From CAVRXQ01 sp963725215 (GTDB lineage: Bacteria; Actinomycetota; Acidimicrobiia; Acidimicrobiales; Bog-793): a DNA stretch of 64,000 nt. The translations under genes and the position numbers were made by a program. The notes under the pieces are model-generated. The model was given only the letters and a program-made list of their open reading frames with translations. It searched no databases and had not been told where the DNA came from. This document shows, piece by piece, positions 19,578 through 28,440 of the stretch (position 1 is its first letter; each line of letters begins with the position of its first letter). The stretch spans positions 744,001 through 808,000 of the forward strand of contig CAVRXQ010000007.1 in NCBI GenBank assembly GCA_963725215.1, given 5' to 3'.

Positions 19578-20270
19578 ATGGTCTTTGTAGACGGTCAAAA
19601 TGTCTACAAGAGCTGTGAGGACTCTTATGGCCATGGTGCGTGCCATCCCCTCCTCCTCGCTCGGCTAGTCGCTGGTTCGAGGCGTTTGATTGGCGTCCGT
19701 TATTACAGCGGGGTTCACGACCCTCACGTCAATCCAAAACTGAACGCCCGATCGCAGAGACGGCATCAACTCATTCGACAAACCATGGTCACTGTGATCG
19801 AACGAAAACTGCGATACAGGTGGGAATGGGGCATCGATACACGGAACTTGCCCTATCCAGAGCAAAGCGCTGGACAACAAGTGCAGGTTTCGGCGTCACC
19901 ATATCGGAGACCGAGAGAAAAGGGCATCGACGTATCCCTAGCGCTGGATGTCGTCGATTTCGCTCGCTTGCGCCAGATGAACGTCGCCGTGATCGTTTCA
20001 TCGGACAACGACCTTTGTGAGGTGGCAAGAGTCGTTCACGATTTCACCCGCAGCAGCGGCCGAGTGAGCGTCGAGGCGGCACTGTTCCGCAAACCCTCAG
20101 ACAGACCTGAGCCGATCCGGCTCAAGCACTATGACTTCACGCACAACCTAAGGCTTGCTGATTTCAACCAGGTCAGCGACAACTTTGATTACGACAACCC
20201 GTTGGACGCTGCCATGATCTCCGCTTTCATTACGTCGTGCCGGTCGTCGGCTCAACCCGGTTGCGTCTGA
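19578..20270 (+). CDS. NYN-domain (PIN-like) nuclease
   Basis: VMVFVDGQNVYKS is the first acidic motif of the NYN/LabA fold. EKGIDVSLALDVVDFAR and VAVIVSSDNDLCEVARVV supply the other acidic residues. Members are metal-dependent RNases, often in defence or RNA-processing roles. The start may be ATG 19578 or TTG 19542 (12 residues longer); neither has a good Shine-Dalgarno sequence. The last 15 residues look frame-slipped, and another frame continues beyond (see 20425). Confidence 0.75.
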   Translation: MVFVDGQNVYKSCEDSYGHGACHPLLLARLVAGSRRLIGVRYYSGVHDPHVNPKLNARSQRRHQLIRQTMVTVIERKLRYRWEWGIDTRNLPYPEQSAGQQVQVSASPYRRPREKGIDVSLALDVVDFARLRQMNVAVIVSSDNDLCEVARVVHDFTRSSGRVSVEAALFRKPSDRPEPIRLKHYDFTHNLRLADFNQVSDNFDYDNPLDAAMISAFITSCRSSAQPGCV

Positions 20271-20424
20271 CGACGTCGATTGCAGCGAGAACGAGCACGA
20301 ATCGAAGATCGCAACGATTCGTAAGCCGTACTCCTCAGGGGTACCGCAGGGGTATCTGCAGGCGAACATCATCTACGACGGTTCGCTGTATCTCCTCGTC
20401 GGTGCCGAGAACGCCATCAATTCT

Positions 20425-20649
20425 GTGACGCTCTATCGAGTGGCTTTCATTGAGCAGTGGCCTGAATGTGACTGGCCACCTCCTGTGGCAACGATTGCGT
20501 TGGAGTCGCTACCCGAGGATCTGCGAGATCGAGATATCGGCGAGCAGGTTGAACATTTCCCGTTCGTGCCTACGCTCGACATCGATCCCGCCAGCGAAGC
20601 CCGCCTCGTCGAAACACTGCGGCAGCGGGGATATGTCGATCAGGCGTGA
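20425..20649 (+). CDS. Hypothetical protein, probably missing its N-terminus
   Basis: From GTG 20425 it reads TLYRVAFIEQWPECDWPPPV to LVETLRQRGYVDQA. The same frame has coding character upstream to about 20245 (QGYLQANIIYDGSLYLLVG) but no start codon, so the gene is probably frameshifted or once joined to the NYN frame. No domain recognised. Confidence 0.4.
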   Translation: MTLYRVAFIEQWPECDWPPPVATIALESLPEDLRDRDIGEQVEHFPFVPTLDIDPASEARLVETLRQRGYVDQA

Positions 20650-20822
20650 TGACGAGCTGATTAATCGAATCTGAAATGGACGGTGGTTTGGATTGCGAGT
20701 ACTGATCTGTTGGCTCTTTGGCCACAAAGCGACACTGGGCTGGGATTACAAAAAGCAATGTAATACCCCTTTTTGCGAGCGGTGCGGAAGTCTCCTTTAG
20801 CAGTCGCATCGTCGCTCTCGCC

Positions 20823-21000
20823 TCACCTGACGACGCAGCCATCGGATGGTTCGGCCATTAGCAGTGCGCACAGATCGACGCACTCAGTGCAGATGTAGAC
20901 GTCGTTGGGTCCAGCGACGACCTTTTTGACCTGAATCTTGCGATTTGCCGCAAAAACTGCAGTTGACGGAACTACTCGCAGCTTTCTCGAGACCGGTCAC
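20823..21000 (-). pseudogene. Stand-alone ClpX-type C4 zinc finger, frameshifted
   Basis: GTG 21000 opens VTGLEKAASSSVNCSFCGK. One base later the frame continues KIQVKKVVAGPNDVYICTEC, then VDLCALLMAEPSDG and a stop. The C-x-x-C...C-x-x-C pattern with VAGPN and VDLC is the zf-C4_ClpX domain that leads the ClpX unfoldase, here without any ATPase. AGGAG sits only one base from the GTG, so the true start is doubtful. Confidence 0.6.
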
Positions 21001-21214
21001 TCTCCTTTGATATCAGAAGCGCCGGATGTGAAAGCGTTCTCGCGCTCGTGATAGTGAGCACGCGACGTTAGGTGGATGGAAGGTGCCCCACCGATCCGGC
21101 GATTTGGGCTACTCGCGTTGAACCTTCGGTTGAACGTTTAGGGACGTTCAGGCCGGCGGGTCGACGAGGTCGGATTCTCAGCAAACATCCAGGTGATGAG
21201 TTGACACTGCTTGG

Positions 21215-22841
21215 GTGACGTCCGGGGTCGCTTCGTCGAAGGACCTGGCGGTCCTGCACTTCTTCGAGCGTCGAGTTTCCCTTCGAGCTCGACTGCTCTT
21301 TGGACTCGTCACCCTCGTGATCGTCGGACTCGTCAGCGGCGCTTTCATCATCTACAGCGAAACGCGGACGTCTTTGCTTCAGCAGCTCGACGACCAGTTG
21401 AACGCCCGGGTCGGGCCAGTAGCCGCCACGTTGTCCGCGCCAGGGTTTGCTGGCGGGGTTGACTTCCGCCTCTACCAACTCGGGCTGCCGCAAGGGACCT
21501 TCGGCGAAGTCCTCAGTCCGTCGGGCGGTGCGGAGGAGTCCTTTCGTGTCATCGACAACGGCACCTACGAATCTCCGCCGAGATTGCCATCGGGAGTTCT
21601 CGGGTCAGTCTCTAATTCGAATACATCCGTCATCGTCTCGGCTCCGAGCCGGAGGGGATCCTTCGATTACCGTCTCGTGACACGAGGGGCGCCGGGTGGC
21701 GGAATTGTCGTCCTCGCAATGCCGCTGACGAGCGTGAATACAACGCTCGGCAATCTCGTCCTCACCGAGTGGCTGGTCGGGATCGGCGTCACGGATCGCG
21801 CTCGCGTTACTCGCCTTCGTTGTCATCCGGCTCGGGTTGCGACCGCTGACGGGAATCGGCCTCACCGCGGCCGCGATCGAAGAGGGCGATCTCACTCGCC
21901 GTGTGCGCAACGACGATCCCCACACCGAGGTCGGACGGCTCGGCCGTTCGATGAACGCGATGTTGTCGAAGATCGAGGATGCCTTCCAACGACAGGGTGA
22001 ATCAGAAGAGCGGCTTCGACAGTTCGTGGCCGACGCTTCGCACGAACTGAGGACGCCGATCACCTCGATTCGCGGCTACGCGGAGCTCTATCGAATGGGA
22101 GGGATCGAAGGTAAAGAGGCGCTCGACGACGCGATGTGGCGAGTCGAAGCCGAGGCGACCCGCGTCGGCCGTATGGTCGACGACCTGTTGTTGCTGGCTC
22201 GGCTCGATCAAGGTCGTCCCCTCGAGAAGAACGAAGTCGACCTCGTTCGAATCGCCGCCGACGCGTTGGCCGATGCACGGGTCGTGCAGAAGAACCGTGC
22301 GATGCACTTTGCTGCCCCAGCCTCGTTGGTTGTTCGAGGTGACGAGGCGAGGCTCCGTCAGGTGGTCGACAACCTCCTCGAGAACGCCCTCGTCTACACG
22401 CCGCCATCGACTCCCATAACTGTTCGGGTTCGACAGGAAAGCGACTGGGCGATTCTTGAAGTGATTGATCAAGGCGAAGGAATCCCGAGAGAACACACCG
22501 AGCGAATTTTCGAGCGCTTCTATCGAGTCGATCCGTCTCGAGCTCGAGCAACCGGCGGTTCCGGCCTCGGCCTCTCTCTCGTTGCCTCGATCGTGCACAC
22601 GCACGGGGGACGGGTCGGTCTGTCGAGTGCACCGGGCCGGGGCGCCACATTCCGGGTCGAGATTCCAAGCGCAACGGAAGGATCGAGAGCCGACGCGCCG
22701 CGGGGTTGGGGCACGCGGCAAAGCCGGCGTTCAGAGCGCCTGCTCCGGGGCGACGCCGGCTTCAGAGCGCCTGCTCCGGGGCGACGCCGGCTCGGTTTAT
22801 TGGGACGCTCCGAAGCCGGCTCATGCGCCAGGTTGCGGTAG
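21215..22841 (+). pseudogene. Membrane sensor histidine kinase (HAMP-HisKA-HATPase), one-base frameshift
   Basis: The first frame has TM1 (RARLLFGLVTLVIVGLVSGA) and an extracellular sensor to about 21785. After one extra base the frame continues RIALALLAFVVIRLGLRPLT (TM2), HAMP (AIEEGDLTRRV), HisKA with FVADASHELRTPITSIRGYA, and HATPase_c with RLRQVVDNLLENALVYTPPS, DQGEGIP and GGSGLGLSLVAS. All catalytic boxes are present. No response regulator adjoins it. A 31-bp duplication scrambles the extreme C-terminus. Confidence 0.88.
22730..22791. repeat. Exact 31-bp tandem duplication
   Basis: The unit starting TTCAGAGCGCCTGCTCCGGG and ending GACGCCGGC occurs at 22730-22760 and 22761-22791. Thirty-one is not a multiple of three, so it shifts the reading frame at the histidine-kinase tail. 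Confidence 0.95.
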
Positions 22842-22957
22842 GTGCTGACCGGGCCCGTCAAGGCTTCCCCTACGGGCGACCGGTGGTCGGCCTTGACCGA
22901 CCCTCGTCCTCGCTACGTCGGGAGTCGACTCCTGCCCACCAAGCAGGCACTTTCGGG

Positions 22958-23557
22958 CTAGGGCGAGTGGAGGCCCACGTATTCCCTGATGGTGCGCACC
23001 ATGCGTCCATTCGAGCCGGTCAGCAACGGCCGCCACCCGTGCCAACAGCCGTCACTGAAATATGTCACCGTGATTCCGTCATCTGCCTCATGGCTTATCG
23101 CTACGAAGCGTGGCGCAAGACCCCAGCCGTAACGCTTCCGACTTACACCGACAATTCGACCAAGGGTCAAGCGAACACTCGAGGGTCGGACACCTGGGAA
23201 AAGCAGGGTTGCAGATGATGGACCGAAGACCCCGCTTTGTCCCTCAACGACCAACTTTCCGGGAGCAATGAACCTCGAAGGGTCCAGATTTGGTCTAGGT
23301 CGTTGCAAGATCAGCCAGACGGGATCAAAGGTCAAGCCGTTACCAGTTGGAGCCGGTTGCTTCGGCACGGGGCAAGTTACCGCCTTCACCGCAGACTGCC
23401 CCCGACCAGTGACAATGCCGAAGCGTCTCACGCGTGGTGACCGAGGAGCGATTCGCCGGGCGGAAATCGTTGAACTCGGACCGCAGCTAGACGGAACGCT
23501 GCAGTTTGCGGGTGCTGTGTTACAGAGAGCGCACCCGCCACCGCTTAGGCTCCTCAC
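22958..23557 (-). CDS. Hypothetical protein, uncertain frame
   Basis: The C-terminal half has coding character: SGVFGPSSATLLFPGVRPSS, RFVAISHEADDGITVTYFSD and WHGWRPLLTGSNG. The N-terminal half is weaker and may be out of frame. Part of it (23440-23487) is repeated beyond the IS481 element at about 24985. The gene is probably decayed. Confidence 0.3.
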   Translation of the reverse strand: MRSLSGGGCALCNTAPANCSVPSSCGPSSTISARRIAPRSPRVRRFGIVTGRGQSAVKAVTCPVPKQPAPTGNGLTFDPVWLILQRPRPNLDPSRFIAPGKLVVEGQSGVFGPSSATLLFPGVRPSSVRLTLGRIVGVSRKRYGWGLAPRFVAISHEADDGITVTYFSDGCWHGWRPLLTGSNGRMVRTIREYVGLHSP

Positions 23558-23931
23558 TCGTGAGCGGCCCTACTCAGGCGCAGGACAAAGCAGAGCAATC
23601 GACTCCATCTTGCATGAACATGGCATTCGCGGCGCCGCACTGACCATCTGGTGGAACAGGCAACGCCCTGAGTTGGACGGCCGCAGTCCGCTAGTTGCTT
23701 GGGACAGGGGACCTCATGTACCAGGGCGAATACGCAACTTGGCCGAATGGGACCACGGGTTTCGCCGATCGCTTCGCGGAACCCTCCTAGGGGTCCCCGT
23801 CGGCCTCCGTCGAGCTACTCCGAGACCACGTTTCTGAAGACTCATCGAATCATCGGCAGTCCTGCTACTCCGGGGAGTCCCACCTAGCGGTCTAGGCGGC
23901 GACTGGTGGGTGTCACCGAATGCCGGTTAGT
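23558..23931. other. Non-coding left flank of IS481
   Basis: No convincing gene. It ends in GTTAGT (23926-23931), which is repeated on the far side of IS481 as the target duplication. Confidence 0.5.
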
Positions 23932-24975
23932 TGTAATTCCCAGGTAGGTCGTTGACACCGAGGGACCTCACTCAATCGGATGGGTGTTGCGACACATCCA
24001 CCGACGAGGAGGCCCCTCAATGGCTCACGCTAAAGCGAAGCTCACCCCTGCTGGGCGACTACTGATCGTCATTCGCGTCACCGACGAAGGTTGGCCCCCG
24101 GCACATGCGGCGGCGATGGCCGGCGTCTCCCGACAGACGCTCTACAAATGGCTGCGGCGGTTCCACGAAGAAGGTGTGCCGGGTCTTTTGGACCGCTGGT
24201 CGCGGGCCGCGACACTGTCCGCACCGAACGGCACCCGAAGTGGAGTCACACGTCCTCGAGCTGCACGCGAGATTCGCCGAGGGCCGCATCTCATCGGCGG
24301 GCGCCTCGGCCTCGCTCCATCGACGGTGCACGCCATCCTTTTCCGCCACGGTCTTAACCGGCTCAGCCGTCTCGATCGATCGAGCCGGGCGATCATCCGC
24401 TACGACGCGATCACCCAGGTGCGCTCCTCCACGTCGACGTGAAGAAGCTCGGCCGGGTCCCCGACGGTGGCGGATGGCGGGTGCACGGCCGTGAGATGGG
24501 CAAGACCTCCGCCGGCAGGCGGGCTGGGATCGGCTTTGACTACCTCCACGTCGCGGTCGACGACCACAGTCGCTTCGCCTACGTCGAGGTCCACAAAGAC
24601 GAGCGAGCTGAGACCTGCAGCGGGTTCCTCACCCGAGCAATCCGACGATTCGACGAGCTCGGCGTCACGATCGAGGCCGTGATGACCGACAACGCCTGGA
24701 ACTATGTGCACACGAAGAGCTTTCGGTCAGCCCTCGGCGGAGCCCAACACCTCGTCACGCGTCCCTATCGACCACAGACGAACGGAAAAGCCGAGCGCTT
24801 CAACCGCACGATGCTCGACGAATGGGCTTATCAGCGTCGCTACGACACAAACGCCGAGCGGCTCGCCGCACTCGAGACCTTCGTTGAGGACTACAACTGG
24901 TCTCGAACCCATTCAGCAATCGGCGACTGCCCACCCGCAAGCAGGCTCCCGTTAACAACGTGACTGGGAATTACA
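23932..24975 (+). mobile_element. IS481-family element with GTTAGT target duplication
   Basis: Both ends begin TGTAATTCCCAG reading inwards (23932 and complement of 24975), with weaker similarity beyond (GTT-AC). GTTAGT flanks each side (23926-23931, 24976-24981). At 1044 bp it is the right size for an IS481 element with one transposase. Confidence 0.92.
24020..24963 (+). pseudogene. IS481 transposase, frameshifted
   Basis: ATG 24020 follows GAGGAGG. The HTH has AAAMAGVSRQTLYKWLRRFH. Frame slips near 24220 and 24415 separate it from the catalytic half, which contains LHVAVDDHSRFAYVEVHKDE (first Asp), AVMTDNAWNYV (second Asp) and YRPQTNGKAERFNRTMLDEW (Glu). It ends ASRLPLTT a few bases before the terminal repeat. 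Confidence 0.88.
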
Positions 24976-25091
24976 GTTAGTCGGCTGACCAAGCAGCGAT
25001 TCGCCAGTCGCAGATTGTTGAAGTCGGCCCTCCGACCTGAACCCCCACGGTCTCGTCAACGATCCCATATAAGCGACGCTTCTCACCGCGA

Positions 25092-25307
25092 TTATTCGCC
25101 GCCTTCGTACTTGAACGACACCTTGACTCTGGCTCTGTAAGCCTTTACATGTCCGTCCTCGATTTGAAGGTCGAGTTCGGCAACTTCGGCGATGCGAAGA
25201 TCACGCAACGACTTGGCGGCTTGCGCCACTGCCGCGCTAGCAGCCTTCTCCCAGGATTCTTCGCTAGTGCCAACGAGTTCGATGACCTTATACACACTTT
25301 CGGCCAT
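25092..25307 (-). CDS. Dodecin-family flavin-binding protein
   Basis: 71 residues, the family's usual size: MAESVYKVIELVGTSEESWE, AVAQAAKSLRDLRIAEV, ELDLQIEDGHVKAYRARVKV. Dodecins assemble into hollow dodecamers that store and buffer riboflavin/FMN. The start ATG 25307 is set by AGAGGAG seven bases upstream; in-frame codons further up are rejected. Confidence 0.92.
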   Translation of the reverse strand: MAESVYKVIELVGTSEESWEKAASAAVAQAAKSLRDLRIAEVAELDLQIEDGHVKAYRARVKVSFKYEGGE

Positions 25308-25440
25308 TCTCGACTCCTCTCTCGTGGGGCGTCGGGTCAAGAACCTATTTCGCGGTCCTCCTCCTGTCTTTCACTTATCTGGAGCGCCCTTTGACAACCC
25401 GTGATCGATTCCGAGCGAATCGTTTCGAGTTCGGCGCGGT

Positions 25441-25854
25441 TCAGACCCCAAGCGCAGCGGCTGCCCGCTCGTAATCGACGGTCGGCACCCAAAGGATCAT
25501 GCCGTAGTGTCCCGAACCGTCGCAGACGGCGGCCGCCGCCGTAGTGGTCACTCCACCTGCAGCAAGCTTCATCGCCGTCGCCTCTACTGCCCCGATGCGG
25601 TCGTCTCCTTGAACAAGGAATGCGTGCTTCGTGTCGCTCAGGGTGAGGCCGGATCGTTCGGCAGCCTGGCGCAGCGCGGCGGGATCCGCGGGCACAAGAT
25701 CGATCTGTGACCGACCGCCCTCGACCGGGAATCCGAGGTAGGCGAGCAGGTTCACGTCGCTTTCTTTCAGCGTCGAAAAGACCCGCTCGCCCTCTCCTGG
25801 AGTGTCTGGGACGGTCACGTAGTAGTAGTCAACGCGTCGCACCGTATCGGCCAT
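25441..25854 (-). CDS. ACT-domain-like regulatory or binding protein
   Basis: About 137 residues in two similar halves, as in tandem ACT-like proteins: RVDYYYVTVPDTPGEGERVF with DVNLLAYLGFPVEGG, then HAFLVQGDDRIGAVEATAMK and AAAVCDGSGHYGMILWVPTV. ACT domains bind amino acids or other small ligands. Proteins of this type are usually free-standing; the ligand is unknown. It is 100 bases upstream of dodecin on the same strand, so the two may be cotranscribed. Confidence 0.65.
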   Translation of the reverse strand: MADTVRRVDYYYVTVPDTPGEGERVFSTLKESDVNLLAYLGFPVEGGRSQIDLVPADPAALRQAAERSGLTLSDTKHAFLVQGDDRIGAVEATAMKLAAGGVTTTAAAAVCDGSGHYGMILWVPTVDYERAAAALGV

Positions 25855-26040
25855 CAAAGTCCCCCTCTCCTAGCTCCTTCTATGCGCGAACCATACGCCC
25901 ACGCTCGACGTCCATATCCAACACACGGGCGAGGTCACGGGGATTCAGTGCTTGGCAGCCTGAAGAACGGAAGGGAAGGCGTCAGATTACGCCGCGGTCT
26001 TCCGTGTTCGATCTCCCGCAGCCGATTGTCAGAACGGTCC

Positions 26041-26358
26041 TCAGCCCCTCAAAAGATGGGACGCCAAAAACGGGGCGCCGACGAGAGCACCGGCTTTGAC
26101 GACGTTCTCATTGCGCCTGCGCGTGAGCATTTGATGGATGGCGTTCACTTCCTCGAACGAAGGATCACGACCGTACTGCGCTTTAAATTGAGCGGCGATT
26201 TGAGCGGGTGAAGGAATGGGCTGCACGGCCTGACGTGTCGCTTGTGCGGCGAGACCCGAGTACTTCCAAATCCCGACCGCTACCCAGTAGCCGAAGAACA
26301 CGCACGCTCCGATAGCGCCGATCCATGCGCCTTTACTCGTGTTGCCGTGTGTCAGCAA
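26041..26358 (-). CDS. Small membrane protein, translationally coupled to a 26-residue frame
   Basis: About 105 residues: one membrane helix (AWIGAIGACVFFGYWVAVGI) and a charged C-terminal helix (QFKAQYGRDPSFEEVNAIHQ). The only nearby start is TTG 26358, which overlaps the stop of the upstream mini-frame (TTGCTGA). Either translation is coupled or one base has been lost from a single longer two-helix protein. Function unknown. Confidence 0.5.
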   Translation of the reverse strand: MLTHGNTSKGAWIGAIGACVFFGYWVAVGIWKYSGLAAQATRQAVQPIPSPAQIAAQFKAQYGRDPSFEEVNAIHQMLTRRRNENVVKAGALVGAPFLASHLLRG

Positions 26359-26432
26359 ATCATGACGGCGATCGAGGCGTAGCTGAGGTATTTGGAAAAA
26401 CGGATGAAACGTTCGTGGCGTTTGTTTTTCAT
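26352..26432 (-). CDS. 26-residue membrane peptide or N-terminal exon-like fragment
   Basis: From ATG 26432 it reads KNKRHERFIRFSKYLSYASI then AVMIC; GGCGGAG lies a few bases upstream. Basic start plus a short hydrophobic helix. It may be the true N-terminus of the next protein, separated by a frameshift. Confidence 0.4.
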   Translation of the reverse strand: MKNKRHERFIRFSKYLSYASIAVMIC

Positions 26433-26445
26433 TGACTCCGCCTTT

Positions 26446-26679
26446 TCACCGTCGGTCGGCCGAATCATCAGTGCTGAAGCTCCGATTTCTGATCTCCTTG
26501 AGCAGCTCCCAGATCTCGTATTCGATCTGCACTTGACTGCCAAGTTCGTCGTAATCGAGTTCTCCTGATCGGATCATCTCAACATCGCCGTGCATCATGC
26601 GGGCGAAGAGGTTGTAGATGAGATCGAACTGCTCCGCCGAAATCGTGGCACTTCCGTCATCACGGGGAGTCGTACTCAC
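26446..26679 (-). CDS. Small acidic hypothetical protein
   Basis: 77 residues from GTG 26679, with AAGGAGA seven bases upstream. Helical and charged: ATISAEQFDLIYNLFARMMH, ELDYDELGSQVQIEYEIWEL. It probably heads a three-gene operon with the two membrane frames downstream. No domain recognised. Confidence 0.55.
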   Translation of the reverse strand: MSTTPRDDGSATISAEQFDLIYNLFARMMHGDVEMIRSGELDYDELGSQVQIEYEIWELLKEIRNRSFSTDDSADRR

Positions 26680-26857
26680 GTTGAATCTCCTTATCGCATG
26701 GCGTTGGCACCGTTGCTCGCTGAGCTGGTTGCCCGACCGTCAAAGGGCCATGTCCCTCGGGCCGTCTTGATAAGCGGAAATCAGATTACCGCCGTTGGTG
26801 ACAACGAGCGGTACAACTTGGATCGGGTTCAGCGGTCCGCTGTTTTGAACCGACTGT

Positions 26858-27409
26858 TTAGGGCGACAACGCTGGACAGCCGACAGCACCGGCTTCGATC
26901 GTGCCGATGCGGGCGTCGGCTCTGTTTGCTTCGTCGGTCAAGAACCCGTCGAGCCTTCCCGACGGGGTCTTTGCGAACCAGCTCCCTCCTTGTGCGAGCG
27001 AGGTGCGGAAGGCTCGTCCGTATATTCGCCGGGCTTCAGGGAGGGTGTCCCCGATGCGCAGTCCTTTTGCCGTCATGACGTTTGCGCTCTTCGGAAAGCC
27101 TCTCTTCGGTCTGCTCGTGCCGTACCCGACGAAATGCTGGTGAAAAAAGTAAGCAGTGATCGTCGGCCAATCGAGGAAGGCGTCGACGTTGCAGATGTTC
27201 GTTTTCCGTACCGAGGGGGTCGCTTTACCAAGCACCTTTTCAAGGTTGGAAATGGCGGTCTTCTCGGTCTGTCCGAAATGCACTGTTTCTATTCCGTTGC
27301 CGAAAAGGACGATTGGTTTCCTCGACGCCGAAACCCACGTGGCGCTAGCAACGAGGAAACAGACGAGCGCAGCTACAACGAGGAGCGATCGTGGTCGCTG
27401 CATCTTCAC
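26858..27409 (-). CDS. Secreted hypothetical protein
   Basis: A signal peptide (SLLVVAALVCFLVASATWVS) is followed by about 150 residues with repeated themes: GIETVHFGQTEKTAISNLEK, AKGLRIGDTLPEARRIYGRA and DGFLTDEANRADARIGTIEA. The phrases VHFGQ and LRIGDTLPEARR suggest two related half-domains. Two cysteines could be oxidised outside. Function unknown. Confidence 0.65.
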   Translation of the reverse strand: MKMQRPRSLLVVAALVCFLVASATWVSASRKPIVLFGNGIETVHFGQTEKTAISNLEKVLGKATPSVRKTNICNVDAFLDWPTITAYFFHQHFVGYGTSRPKRGFPKSANVMTAKGLRIGDTLPEARRIYGRAFRTSLAQGGSWFAKTPSGRLDGFLTDEANRADARIGTIEAGAVGCPALSP

Positions 27410-27508
27410 CGAGCAGCGGCGACGCTCGTCAAATGACGTCTTCCAGAATTTCTGATGAAGGAGCTGACGTTCCCCCTTCGCACAGAACGCCAGCTGCCGT
27501 TCCGCATT

Positions 27509-27658
27509 TCACCACCGGCCGGTTCTCTTAGTGGCGGTCGATCGAGGTGCCGATTTTGTGGACGGACCCGATTTTGTCGCCCTGCCGCCAAAGAATGCTC
27601 CGGCAATCGCTGCGACGACGATTACGGAGACGATAACTTCACGATGCCTATTGGCCAT
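27509..27658 (-). CDS. Short signal-anchor peptide, doubtful
   Basis: 49 residues from ATG 27658: MANRHREVIVSVIVVAAIAG, AFFGGRATKSGPS, then a basic tail. No good ribosome-binding site. It could be the N-terminus of a decayed exported protein. Confidence 0.3.
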   Translation of the reverse strand: MANRHREVIVSVIVVAAIAGAFFGGRATKSGPSTKSAPRSTATKRTGRW

Positions 27659-28070
27659 TCTCTAGATCAAACTCCGAAGTCACCAAGGGGTTCGGCGTCG
27701 ATCGACGCCGGGTTGCAGAATACGGCAATCTTGAATATCCATCACGTCGCTCGGGATCGCCAGGCGAACCATGTCGTGTGCAGATCAACGGCGTAACGGT
27801 CAAAGTGGCGTCGCCGCCGAGCGCCTTCGCTAATCGAAGCGATGTGTTCTAACGACTGATTACGTTCGGCTGCGACCTGCACTTGGTGATTACGAGAACA
27901 CTCTTCGTGAATGGGGCAATTGAGTCTGGCCGCTTACCTTCTTTCGTCAAAAAATTGATCGACCTCAACCGGTGTTGCGAGACGGTTCCGGCGGGAGTTG
28001 GAGGGCCATATGACGATGACGACAACGAAAGCCAGCCCGTGCGGCTCTGCTCCACATCGGGCATGACACC
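27659..28070. other. No gene seen
   Basis: About 400 bases without a frame of coding character on either strand and without an obvious hairpin or repeat. Confidence 0.4.
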
Positions 28071-28265
28071 ATGGCCCGCAACAAGCACGTTGCCAACGAT
28101 GCGACCGAAGGCAGCGGTCCCCCGGAAATCGTTGCGCATTTGAGCGAACCGGGTGAACAATTATCTCACGCTCCTCGCCATCCCCGTTCGGTGCAGGAGA
28201 TCCTTCAAGAGCACGACGAAGCGGCTGATCGGCACTACGCCTGGCTGAACCCTGAGGACGGCTGA
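28071..28265 (+). CDS. Small hypothetical protein, doubtful
   Basis: 64 residues, acidic and histidine-rich (HPRSVQEILQEHDEAADRHY). It has plausible codon use but no ribosome-binding site, and it is convergent with the zinc-finger remnant and methyltransferase. Confidence 0.3.
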   Translation: MARNKHVANDATEGSGPPEIVAHLSEPGEQLSHAPRHPRSVQEILQEHDEAADRHYAWLNPEDG

Positions 28266-28336
28266 TCATGGGGCGCAGCAACGAGCACTTCAGTCGTGCG
28301 TGCCACCGTTCGTGCAGACGTACATCACATCGTTGG

Positions 28337-28440
28337 TCATTCACCGTCGCCGGAAGGCTCCGCAATCAGCATCACGCAGAGATTGACGCACCCATCGCAG
28401 ACGAAAACGTCACCGAGATCGTCGGCCGCCGTCGACGGAC
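28337..28440 (-). pseudogene. Second ClpX-type zinc-finger tail remnant
   Basis: The minus strand reads DDLGDVFVCDGCVNLCVMLI then AEPSGDGE and a stop. It parallels the tail at 20823-21000 (VYICTECVDLCALLMAEPSD). The first C-x-x-C half is absent; the methyltransferase 3' end overlaps where it should be. Confidence 0.5.
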
